In this document: positions 1 through 7,773 of the stretch, piece by piece
How positions within the stretch are numbered: the stretch's first letter is position 1
Layout of the letters: each line of letters opens with the position of its first letter
Assembly (NCBI RefSeq): GCF_030056735.1
Contig: NZ_JASHKN010000002.1
Location: 124,001-188,000, forward strand
Source: Rhodococcus sp. IEGM 1409
GTDB taxonomy: Bacteria; Actinomycetota; Actinomycetes; Mycobacteriales; Mycobacteriaceae
Direction of reading: 5' to 3'
Length of the DNA stretch: 64,000 bases
The notes under the pieces: generated by a model
Seen by the model: the letters and a program-made list of their open reading frames with translations, nothing else
Told to the model about the DNA's origin: nothing
Database searches by the model: none
Translations under genes and position numbers: made by a program

Positions 1-1
1 C

Positions 2-139
2 AACCCAAGAGTGTATGCGACCGGAATGCGGCACGTTCTGGTGAATGGGCAACCGGCACTGTCGGACGGGGTGCCGACGGGGAAACTGGCAGGGCGTGCA
101 CTTCGGCGCTCGCGCAACGGGTTCGATGCAGTGAGATGA
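2..139 (+). CDS. C-terminus of an amidohydrolase (D-aminoacylase-like), cut by window edge
   Basis: An open frame enters from the left edge and stops at TGA 137-139, giving about 45 residues. The motif GMRHVLVNGQPALSDG followed by TGKLAGRALRR is the usual ending of metal-dependent amidohydrolases of the N-acyl-D-amino-acid deacylase/dihydroorotase-like group, where the last strands contribute to the small beta-sandwich domain. The catalytic metal ligands lie outside the window, so substrate cannot be assigned. It converges on the MFS gene at 232-1512 with a hairpin between them. The family call rests on the tail only. Confidence 0.6.
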   Translation, partial: NPRVYATGMRHVLVNGQPALSDGVPTGKLAGRALRRSRNGFDAVR

Positions 140-167
140 CGAGCTAGCACCGGGGTCAGGTCCGGAT

Positions 168-215
168 CGGCGAAGTGGCCACTGCTGGGATCGGCCTTCA
201 GCGGCCACTTCGCCG
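168..215. terminator. Bidirectional terminator hairpin
   Basis: A perfect 13-bp inverted repeat (CGGCGAAGTGGCC at 168-180 and its complement at 203-215) has a 22-nt loop and lies between two convergent genes. This fits a shared terminator; no clear T-run follows. Confidence 0.6.
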
Positions 216-231
216 GACCACATGGCAGTCC

Positions 232-1512
232 TCAGAACTTCGCCGGGGTCTGCGGAACGATCATGGCCACCAACGCCGCCGCAGCCGTCGCTCCGACCAG
301 GACTCCGAACGCGGCCATGTACGAGAACTGGTCCACCATCCATCCCATCACGAGAGGGGTGATGAAACCGGCAAGCTGTCCACAACCGTTGATCAAACCC
401 ATTCCGGAACCGAGGAATTCGGCGGGCAATGCCCGTAACGGGAGGGCGAAGATCGACATCGAGCACAGTCCGCTTACGCCCATCGCGAGGGTTTGATAGA
501 AGGTGAACATCGCGACGGTATCGGTGGTAGTCATCAAGAACAGCAGAATGGCGGAGGTGGCCATGCACGGAACGAGCAGGATGCGCGCGCTGTCGTGGAA
601 GTATTTGTCCACCAGACGTCCACCGACGACGATGGCCAATGCCGTGACGATGAACGGGATCGCGGCGAAGATTCCCGTATCGATCAGCGAGAGCCCCTTT
701 TCGTTGAGGAGGTAGCTCGGCACCCAGGTCAACAGCCCGTATCCGGCCATGTTGGCCAGGCAGAACAGAAGTGCGAACTTCCAGACCGAAACGGACTTGA
801 ACACCGCGGCGCGTGAATGTTCACTGGCTAGCGGTTGCAGTGCAGCCTCCGGATCTTCCGTGATCTTTGTGTCCAACGGCGCCGGGAGCACCAACCAGAC
901 GACTGTGCCGATCACGGCGCCGACTATGGCCACCAGCCAAAATGCGTCCCGCCAACCGACGGCCATGAGAACTGGGGCGATGATCAGTGGTGCGATGCCG
1001 GGGCCCAGGTTGTTTGCACCGATCATGAAGCCCATGGCCGTGGCGCGGGTTTTCGGGCGGGTTCGCTCAGCCAGAGCTTTGAACGACGCTGCTGGGAAGA
1101 GACCCTGGCTGAGCCCGAACATCGCACGCATGACCATCAGTGAGACGAGTCCCCAGGCGAATCCTGTCAGTGCGGTGAACACCGACCACAGGATCAAGGC
1201 GACGATCAACAGTGGCCGGGGTCCGAATCGGTCGGCCAGCATGCCGCCGGGGACCTGCCCGAGCATGTAAAAGATGGCGAAGATCGACACGACTCCGCCC
1301 AATTGCGTATTACTGAGGGAGAATTCGTCTCCGATCATCGGCAGTGCAAGCCCGATCATCACGCGATCGATCATGTCGATCATCCAGATCGTACTGAGCA
1401 GCCCAACAGTCATAGTCGTTGTTCGACGAATTGACTTGTTGTCCAATATGTTTTGTATCGACTTGCCGCCGCTATGCGAGGGTTCCTCAACTGTGGCGCG
1501 TTCCGACTTCAT
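232..1512 (-). CDS. MFS transporter, ACS (anion:cation symporter)-like
   Basis: The 426-residue protein has about twelve hydrophobic segments and the loop 2-3 signature GGMLADRFGPRP of the major facilitator superfamily. The start region (MIDRVMIGLALPMIGDEF) and the overall pattern resemble the ACS family of organic anion importers such as hexuronate and galactonate permeases. Start choice: AGGAGG at 1517-1522 is only 1 nt from the ATG at 1515 but 4 nt from the ATG at 1512, so 1512 is preferred. The substrate is unknown; the neighbouring amidohydrolase hints at an organic acid or N-acyl amino acid, which is inference. Confidence 0.8.
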   Translation of the reverse strand: MKSERATVEEPSHSGGKSIQNILDNKSIRRTTTMTVGLLSTIWMIDMIDRVMIGLALPMIGDEFSLSNTQLGGVVSIFAIFYMLGQVPGGMLADRFGPRPLLIVALILWSVFTALTGFAWGLVSLMVMRAMFGLSQGLFPAASFKALAERTRPKTRATAMGFMIGANNLGPGIAPLIIAPVLMAVGWRDAFWLVAIVGAVIGTVVWLVLPAPLDTKITEDPEAALQPLASEHSRAAVFKSVSVWKFALLFCLANMAGYGLLTWVPSYLLNEKGLSLIDTGIFAAIPFIVTALAIVVGGRLVDKYFHDSARILLVPCMATSAILLFLMTTTDTVAMFTFYQTLAMGVSGLCSMSIFALPLRALPAEFLGSGMGLINGCGQLAGFITPLVMGWMVDQFSYMAAFGVLVGATAAAALVAMIVPQTPAKF

Positions 1513-1623
1513 CATGCCTCCTGAATTGCGTTGTGCCGCATGGACTGATGAAGTGTGGCAGCGGACACGTTGGCCGCATTGGTCCGTTCGGCCAATAACC
1601 GACCGAATGTTTCGTCGGTCAGT

Positions 1624-1659
1624 ACAGCGTCACTCGGGTGAGATTCCGGGTGACGCTGT
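1624..1659 (-). terminator. Hairpin downstream of the first serine hydrolase
   Basis: The inverted repeat ACAGCGTCAC (1624-1633) / GTGACGCTGT (1650-1659) has a 16-nt loop and begins 11 nt after the stop codon of the minus-strand gene at 1670. It is a likely intrinsic terminator without a strong T-run. Confidence 0.55.
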
Positions 1660-1669
1660 CACCAGAGCT

Positions 1670-2866
1670 TTAGCTGCACAAAGCTTTGTCCACGGTGTCT
1701 ACGACTTGTTGCGTGGCGGACGCAGTCGAGGGAAGAGCAGTCACCGCAAGGTTCACGGCGCGCCCGTTGTCGGTGATGCCGCCGCGGGTCTCGTAACCGA
1801 CTATGTCGCCGCCATGGCCCCAGTAGACCCCGCCGCACGAGAGAGTCCTGCTGGTGAGCCCGAGGCCGTACTCGAGTCCGGTGGGTCCGCCGACGTGGAC
1901 GGTGGTACGCATCTGATCGAGTTGGGCTGCGGGGAGCAGTCGTCCGTCGAGGAGCGCGTAGAGGAACTGGTTGAGGTCCGAGGTGGTGGAGATCAGCTGC
2001 CCTGCGGCCCATCCCCACGACGGGTCCATCTCTGTGACGTCACTCAGTGGGCTGTCTGGTGCGGTGCGGTGGTAGCCCTTGGGATGGGGTCCCCGGATGG
2101 TCATGTCGCCCGGCGGCGGGAAGTAGGTGTCGCGCAGGCCGATCGGCGCGAAGATACGTCGATTTATTTCCTCGGCGAGGGGGCGGCCGGTAACCTTCTG
2201 TACGAGTAGGCCGGCCAGAATGTAGTTGGTGTTGCTGTACCCCCAACTCGCTCCGGGCGGTGCGTCGGCGGGGTGCTGGAAGGCGATGTCGAGCAAATCG
2301 TGGGGGTCGGCGTATCGGTATCTGATCTCTTCGTCATTGACGTGTATACCGTACTCGGGGAGTCCGCTGGTGTGTTGGAGGAGTTGGCGGATGGTGATGT
2401 TGTGCCCGTCGATCCCTTCTCCGCGGACGAGTCCGGGTAGGTAGGTCTCGATGGGGGTGTCGAGTTCGATCTTTCCTTCGGCGACCAGTTGCAGGACCAC
2501 TACTGCGGTGAAGGTTTTGGTGTTGCTGCCGATTCGTATCTGGCCGTTGTGGGGTACCTCTGATCCGGTGATCAGGTCACCGACTCCTGCGGTGTAGTTG
2601 CGGGAGTTGCCGTTTCGGTCCTGGACGCTTGCGAGAGCGGCGGGTAGTCCGTCCTCGCTCACCAATGCGTCGAGGGAGCGTTGAACCGCGTCAGGCTCGG
2701 TGGAGGAAGAACCGACGGTATCGGGACTGAGGGCGGATGACGGCGAGCAGGACGCCAGCGTCATGGCACCGAGGGCCATCGCGGTAACGACCGAGAAGGT
2801 CCGGTGCCGTTTGCGGTCCTGCCGACGATCTGAGGAAGCGAAGCCCTTTCGAATATTGTTACGCAT
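1670..2866 (-). CDS. Beta-lactamase-family serine hydrolase lipoprotein, paralog 1
   Basis: This is a 398-residue exported protein of the class C beta-lactamase/DD-peptidase superfamily. The lipobox LASC puts the lipidated cysteine at about residue 40. The catalytic SxxK motif is GSNTK (Ser114, Lys117), the second motif is the YSN of GYSNTNY (Tyr210), and HGG in WGHGGD stands in the KTG position, as in R61-type DD-peptidases and esterases of this fold. The ATG at 2866 is preferred over longer frames because AGGAG lies about 9 nt upstream. Likely acts at the outer face of the membrane on peptidoglycan-like peptides or esters; true beta-lactamase activity is not proven. It shares long near-identical stretches with the gene at 4381-5550. 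Confidence 0.85.
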   Translation of the reverse strand: MRNNIRKGFASSDRRQDRKRHRTFSVVTAMALGAMTLASCSPSSALSPDTVGSSSTEPDAVQRSLDALVSEDGLPAALASVQDRNGNSRNYTAGVGDLITGSEVPHNGQIRIGSNTKTFTAVVVLQLVAEGKIELDTPIETYLPGLVRGEGIDGHNITIRQLLQHTSGLPEYGIHVNDEEIRYRYADPHDLLDIAFQHPADAPPGASWGYSNTNYILAGLLVQKVTGRPLAEEINRRIFAPIGLRDTYFPPPGDMTIRGPHPKGYHRTAPDSPLSDVTEMDPSWGWAAGQLISTTSDLNQFLYALLDGRLLPAAQLDQMRTTVHVGGPTGLEYGLGLTSRTLSCGGVYWGHGGDIVGYETRGGITDNGRAVNLAVTALPSTASATQQVVDTVDKALCS

Positions 2867-2966
2867 CAGTAGAACTCCTGAGGATTGGTAGGGGTCGGGA
2901 CATCGTTCGATCGGGAAGAATCGTTGTTCGATGTTGCGCGCGAAGTCGTGCACGAATATGTTTCCT

Positions 2967-4151
2967 TCACTCCTCGCACATCGCTGCGTCGACAACTCGC
3001 TGTGCTGCTACGAAGGCGTCCTCGCTCATCGGGATGTGATTGAGGGTGAGAGTCACAGCGCGTCCTGTGGTATCGACTCCGCCCGAGGTGCCGAAGCCGG
3101 GGATTCCGCCGCCGTGACCCCAGATCTCCTTCCCACAGGAGCTGTTCACGCGGACTAGTCCGAGTCCGTAGCTGTCCTGCGGGCTCCTGTCGAACTGAAC
3201 GGTGTGTTTCATCTCGGCGAGCCTGTCATTCGAGACGAGGTCGCCGCGTAGCAAAGCCGTGAAGAAAGTGTTGAGGTCGGCGCCGGTTGCGACCATCGCG
3301 CCTGCGGTGTCGGCCCACGACACGTCGCCATCGGTGACATCGACCTGAATACCGCCGATCGGGTGATAGCCCTGTGCATGAGAACCGCGGATCTGTGTCT
3401 CGCGGGAGGCGGGAAAATACGTGTCCGTCAGTCCGAGCGGATCGATTATGCGGGTGGTGATCTCCTGCGCGGCAGGGCGTCCTGTGACCTTCTCGATGAG
3501 CATCCCGAGCAGAATGTAGTTCGTGTTCGAATAGACAGCCTTGTCTTTGGCGGCCGGGCCGGGTGGAAGGGACATCGCGATATCGACCAGTTCAGTGGGG
3601 GAGAAGTGCTCCGATGGTTGTGCGCTTGTCCCCACCAGCAGCTGGCCGGGCTTGATGTCTGCCGGCCGTGCTCCGCCGGCGGCGAGGTAGTCCGTCAGTC
3701 CACTGGTGTGCTGCAAGAGATCTCGAATGGTGACTCGGTTGCCGTCGTTCCCGTTGCCTACGACGGTTCCGGGCAGGTAGTGCTCGATGCTCATGTCGAG
3801 GTCGAGCAGTCCGTCGTCGACGAGTTGCATGACGACGGTCGCGACGAAGGCCTTTGTGTTGCTGCCGATTCGGACCCGCGCATCATCGGGGATAGGCTCG
3901 CCGGTGGCGATGTTTCCCATTCCCGCACGAAGGACGCGCGTGCCCCGTGACGGGTCGGAGATCACGAGTTGTGCGCCGGGGATCCCCTGCTCGATGACGC
4001 CGTCGAGCGCCTGTTGCACGGCAGCGTCGCTTTGCCGAGTGGAATCAGTGGAATCAGTGGCGTCACCACATCCGCTCACGCCCAAGATGAGGGCTGCAGC
4101 GGTGACTGCCGGAAACACGGTGAGCAGGGAGCGACGTCGAAGGGTGGTCAT
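2967..4151 (-). CDS. Beta-lactamase-family serine hydrolase lipoprotein, paralog 2
   Basis: The 394-residue protein has a signal sequence ending in the lipobox VSGC (Cys28), the catalytic GSNTK (Ser97, Lys100), AVYSNTNY as second motif and WGHGGG as third. It is the most diverged member of the local trio and carries an insertion around residues 170-190 (the ADIKPGQLLVGTSAQPS region) that the other two lack. AGGAG about 10 nt before the ATG supports the start. The gap to the upstream gene at 4381 is 229 bp, so it may have its own promoter. Role is probably cell-envelope peptidase or esterase; specificity unknown. Confidence 0.85.
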   Translation of the reverse strand: MTTLRRRSLLTVFPAVTAAALILGVSGCGDATDSTDSTRQSDAAVQQALDGVIEQGIPGAQLVISDPSRGTRVLRAGMGNIATGEPIPDDARVRIGSNTKAFVATVVMQLVDDGLLDLDMSIEHYLPGTVVGNGNDGNRVTIRDLLQHTSGLTDYLAAGGARPADIKPGQLLVGTSAQPSEHFSPTELVDIAMSLPPGPAAKDKAVYSNTNYILLGMLIEKVTGRPAAQEITTRIIDPLGLTDTYFPASRETQIRGSHAQGYHPIGGIQVDVTDGDVSWADTAGAMVATGADLNTFFTALLRGDLVSNDRLAEMKHTVQFDRSPQDSYGLGLVRVNSSCGKEIWGHGGGIPGFGTSGGVDTTGRAVTLTLNHIPMSEDAFVAAQRVVDAAMCEE

Positions 4152-4380
4152 TGGTTGTGGTCTCCTGTTCGTCGGATCTCATGGTGAGTTCCACATGCAG
4201 AGAACAGTATTGACGTGCGTACGCGTCCTCCATGGTGCGAAGTGCAGTCTCTCGGTGGTGCGTGCCGGAGCGTACGAGGTGTAGCTGGCTGCACCTCGGA
4301 GTCCGGCCTCTCGTGGCAGACACTGTCGAATTGACGAGCTATTCCGGAGTAGGCGGCTTTTGGTGGGTGACAGGAAGGAC

Positions 4381-5550
4381 TCAGCGACAAAGGGCGATAT
4401 CCACCGCATGTTCGAGTTTTCTCCGGGTGCCATCGTCGGCGACTTGCATGGTGACCGCGATGTTCGCTTCACGTCCGTCGTCGGTAGCGCCCCCGCGTGT
4501 CTCGTAGCCAGGGAAACTGCCGCCGTGGCTCCAGGACAGGCCGCCGCACGGTAGCGGACGGCTGACCAGTCCAAGTCCGTAGCGAGCCTCGGGCCCGAAG
4601 GTTTCCTCCGCGGGGACGGTGGTGCGCATCTGGTCGAGTTGGGCTGCGGGGAGAAGTCGTCCGTCGAGGAGTGCGTGGAGGAACTGGTTGAGGTCCGAGG
4701 TGGTGGAGATCAATTGCCCCGCGGCCCATCCCCACGAGGGGTCTATCTCTGTGACGTCGACCGGAGGCGCGTCCGATGACTCCCGGTAGTAGCCGCGGGG
4801 GTGGAGTTCCGAGATCTTCTCGTCGTATGGTTCAGGAAAGTAGGTGTGCTGAAGTTTGATTGGCGAGATGATTCGCCGGTCCATCTCCTCGGTGAGGGGC
4901 TTTTCGGTGATCTTCTGTATGAGTAGGCCGGCGAGTATGTAATTGGTGTTGCTGTACTTCCAACTCGTTCCTGGGGCGAAGTCGGCGGGATGTTCGAGCG
5001 CGATGTCGAGAAGTTCGCGTGGGTCGTAGTATCGGACTTCGTCTTCCAGGTAGTTGCTGTAGTTGGGGAGTCCGCTGGTGTGTTGAAGGAGTTGGCGGAT
5101 GGTGATGTTGTGGCCGTCGATCCCTTCTCCGCGGACGAGTCCGGGTAGGTAGGTCTCGAAGGGGGTGTCGAGTTCGATCTTTCCTTCGGCGACCAGTTGC
5201 AGGACCACTACTGCGGTGAAGGTTTTGGTGTTGCTGCCGATTCGTATCTGGCCGTTGTGGGGTACCTCTGATCCGGTGGTCAGGTCACCGACTCCTGCGG
5301 TGTAGTTGTGGGAGTTGCCGTTTCGGTCTTGGGTGCTTGCGAGAGCGCCGGGTAGTCCGTCCTCGCTCACCAGTGCGTCGAGGGAGCGTTGAACCGTATC
5401 GTGTCCCGCAGCGGCGGTATCGGCGGTCGACGAGCACGCACCGAGGGTGACGATGCTGAGAGTCATTGCGACGGAACAGAGGGCGCGGTGCCGTTTCCGG
5501 CTTCGTTCTTGAGGTGAGGGAGGTTGGCCCTGTCGACTGTGGCGACGCAT
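4381..5550 (-). CDS. Beta-lactamase-family serine hydrolase lipoprotein, paralog 3
   Basis: The 389-residue lipoprotein has lipobox LGAC (Cys39), SxxK at GSNTK (Ser106, Lys109), a YSNTNY motif and SHGGS as third motif. Its ATG at 5550 is preceded by AAGGAG and the same spacer (TTCTACTG) that precedes paralog 1, so the duplication includes the ribosome binding site. Residues about 55-160 are nearly identical to paralog 1, while the middle and C-terminal end are much more diverged. It is divergent from the sensor kinase at 5696, which makes control by that two-component system possible but unproven. Confidence 0.85.
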   Translation of the reverse strand: MRRHSRQGQPPSPQERSRKRHRALCSVAMTLSIVTLGACSSTADTAAAGHDTVQRSLDALVSEDGLPGALASTQDRNGNSHNYTAGVGDLTTGSEVPHNGQIRIGSNTKTFTAVVVLQLVAEGKIELDTPFETYLPGLVRGEGIDGHNITIRQLLQHTSGLPNYSNYLEDEVRYYDPRELLDIALEHPADFAPGTSWKYSNTNYILAGLLIQKITEKPLTEEMDRRIISPIKLQHTYFPEPYDEKISELHPRGYYRESSDAPPVDVTEIDPSWGWAAGQLISTTSDLNQFLHALLDGRLLPAAQLDQMRTTVPAEETFGPEARYGLGLVSRPLPCGGLSWSHGGSFPGYETRGGATDDGREANIAVTMQVADDGTRRKLEHAVDIALCR

Positions 5551-5695
5551 CAGTAGAACTCCTTGGAGAGGTTGATCGGTCTGGACACGATCCTGTCTGC
5601 AGGAGGATTGGTCGCGCATCGCTCCGACGCGGGAAAACTATCTCCCTCGATTGGGGGAGGCCATCGCCGAGCGGCCCGGTCATACTTGTCGAATC

Positions 5696-6937
5696 ATGAT
5701 CACAGGATTACGACCGCTGATGCGGGGCTCTACATACTCTGCTGTGCTTTTCGCCTTTGGTGGTGTGTTGGCAAGCCTGCCACTTCTAGTGGTTGCGATG
5801 TTGCCTGCTCTCGCGTGGCAATCCACACCCGAGTTCGTTCGGGTGTTTTCAGTCCTGCTCATATGGGTGACTCTGGTAGGAGCACTCGGCCTGGCGCATC
5901 CTGTGCGACGCGCGCTCATCGTGTCCGCCCGCCGACTGCTGCAGGTGTCGCTGCCGAGCCCAGCGCTCGGACACCGTACTCCCAACCTCTCGGACATTGA
6001 TCGTTGGCGTGCCCCGCTCTGGATTGTCCTGCATGTCATGGTGGGCTGGATGGCGGCGCTCGCGACCATCGTCCTTTTCATCATGGGGATTTCGCTCCCG
6101 GGGAACTGGCTCGGCGGCACGGCGCGAATCAGTCTGTTCGATACGTCGGTAGACGTGACGGGTGGATGGACCTGGGTCGTGGCGGCCGGTTGCATCCTGC
6201 TTGCGGTAGGAATTTGTGTCCTGGTGGCAACACTGCTGCGATGGCTGGCGCCACGACTGTTGGGGCCGTCCACGGCTGAACGGCTCGCGCTGGCGGAAGA
6301 ACGTGAACTGCAACTGGCCGAACGTAATCGGGTCGCTCACGAGTTGCACGACTCGATCGGGCACACGCTCACCGCCGCCACGATCCAGGCGGCGGTGGCG
6401 GGCGAGGTGCTCGCCTCCGATCCTGCCGCCGCTAGGGCCGCCATGCGTAGCATCGAGGAGTCGACACGGGCAGCGCTCGAGGACCTGGACTACGTACTGG
6501 GCGTACTTCGCGAGGAGAGGCCTGGGGCTGTACCTTCTCGGACGCTGTCGGACTTGCCCGAGTTAATTGACCGGTTACGGCATGCGGGGGCGGTTGTGGA
6601 GGTGAACCTGTCGGGTGACCTTTCACAGATCCAGGGGACACTCTCTCGCGCGGCGTACCGGATCCTGCAAGAGGGGACGACCAATGCTCTGCGGCACGGG
6701 GGCAGCGGGCCGATCGACATCACGGTGGCAGTCGCGTTGGAGAGTGTCGAGCTCAGAGTGGTCAACAGCATCGGGGCGGGGACCGAGGGAAACGCAGACG
6801 TAGTTCGAAGATCAGGGCGCGGCTTGGCAGGTCTGGCCGAGCGTGTACGACTCTTGAACGGCGAGTTCAAGGCTGGACCGGACGGAGCCCAGTGCTGGCG
6901 GTTGAGTGTTCAGTTGCCGGTACGGTCGGCACGATGA
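5696..6937 (+). CDS. Sensor histidine kinase, NarL/DesK type
   Basis: The 413-residue protein has four to five hydrophobic segments in residues 15-180, then a HisKA_3 dimerisation domain with ELHDSIGH (phosphoacceptor His218) and a HATPase_c domain with QEGTTNALRHG as N-box and GRGLAGLAER as G-box. No separate periplasmic sensor domain is visible, so sensing is probably within the membrane. The ATG at 5696 is preferred because the longer frame starts at a TTG inside a G-rich stretch. The ATGA overlap with the next gene shows translational coupling to its response regulator. The divergent neighbours are cell-envelope serine hydrolases, which suggests an envelope signal. Confidence 0.87.
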   Translation: MITGLRPLMRGSTYSAVLFAFGGVLASLPLLVVAMLPALAWQSTPEFVRVFSVLLIWVTLVGALGLAHPVRRALIVSARRLLQVSLPSPALGHRTPNLSDIDRWRAPLWIVLHVMVGWMAALATIVLFIMGISLPGNWLGGTARISLFDTSVDVTGGWTWVVAAGCILLAVGICVLVATLLRWLAPRLLGPSTAERLALAEERELQLAERNRVAHELHDSIGHTLTAATIQAAVAGEVLASDPAAARAAMRSIEESTRAALEDLDYVLGVLREERPGAVPSRTLSDLPELIDRLRHAGAVVEVNLSGDLSQIQGTLSRAAYRILQEGTTNALRHGGSGPIDITVAVALESVELRVVNSIGAGTEGNADVVRRSGRGLAGLAERVRLLNGEFKAGPDGAQCWRLSVQLPVRSAR

Positions 6938-7662
6938 CTGAAGCCAATTGGAGCGAGGACGCGTCCAACCCTGCAAGCATGCCAGTCACACTGCTGATTG
7001 CGGATGACGACGACGTTACCCGCAGCGGCCTGCGTATGCTGCTCGCGGCTCAGCCCGGGATTGTGGTCGTAGGCGAGGCCTCCGACGGTATCGAAGCAGT
7101 CGAGCTTTCGCGGCAACTTCGTCCGGATGTGGTGCTGATGGACGTGCGGATGCCGCTGCGCAACGGTATAGAGGCAACTCGGCACCTCCAGGTCGAGTGC
7201 ACCGAACCGCCGAAAGTCTTGGTAATCACCACTTTCGAAAACGATGGCTACGTCACGGCCGCACTCAGTGCGGGCGCGAGTGGCTTCGTGCTGAAGCGGC
7301 TCCCAGTCCCGCAGATCGCAGCGGCAGTACGTGTGGTGGCGGCGGGCGAAGTGATCCTGTTCCCTGCCGCGCTACGCCGGATGGTTACGCCCCGCCCATT
7401 GGTTTCCGCTGAGGCGTTCCCGAATGCAGCGCTGACAGCAAAGGAGGAAGAGGTATTGCGGTTGATGGCCACCGGGCTGTCCAACTCGGATGTTGCTCAG
7501 GTTCTGGTGGTGAGCCTGGAGACGGTGAAGACGCACGTTGGAAATGTGCTGGCAAAGCTCGGTGCTCAGAATCGGACGCACGCTGTCGTCATCGCCTACG
7601 AGTCTGGTCTGGTGGTCCCGGGATCAGGCACCGATACGCAACCCTGTGCAACTGGTGGTTGA
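6934..7662 (+). CDS. LuxR-type response regulator
   Basis: The 242-residue protein has a receiver domain with an acidic pocket (ADDDD at about 23-27), phosphoacceptor Asp70 in VVLMDVRMP, Thr100 and Lys121. A C-terminal LuxR helix-turn-helix follows (LTAKEEEVLRLMATG to KTHVGNVLAKLG, about 167-220). The start is the ATG overlapping the kinase stop codon as ATGA, so the pair is made together. It probably binds near the serine hydrolase/kinase intergenic region (5551-5695), which is inference from position. Confidence 0.88.
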   Translation: MTEANWSEDASNPASMPVTLLIADDDDVTRSGLRMLLAAQPGIVVVGEASDGIEAVELSRQLRPDVVLMDVRMPLRNGIEATRHLQVECTEPPKVLVITTFENDGYVTAALSAGASGFVLKRLPVPQIAAAVRVVAAGEVILFPAALRRMVTPRPLVSAEAFPNAALTAKEEEVLRLMATGLSNSDVAQVLVVSLETVKTHVGNVLAKLGAQNRTHAVVIAYESGLVVPGSGTDTQPCATGG

Positions 7663-7713
7663 TTGCTTTCGTCAGCGTGGCCCCGGTGAGGATTCGCCGA
7701 CTGAACCCACAGA

Positions 7714-7739
7714 TCCGTTCCTCTTGTCCGTTCCTCTTG
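7714..7739. repeat. 13-bp perfect tandem duplication
   Basis: TCCGTTCCTCTTG occurs twice without a gap (7714-7726, 7727-7739) in the 111-bp gap between the convergent response regulator and acyl-CoA reductase genes. No terminator-like hairpin is evident in this gap. Confidence 0.8.
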
Positions 7740-7773
7740 CCAATGCGCTCCGGGGGCGAAGTCACACCACCTG

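Noticed and set aside
1274-2209. 311-codon plus-strand frame across the MFS/serine hydrolase boundary
   Set aside because: It crosses a terminator and two minus-strand genes and has no recognisable domain.
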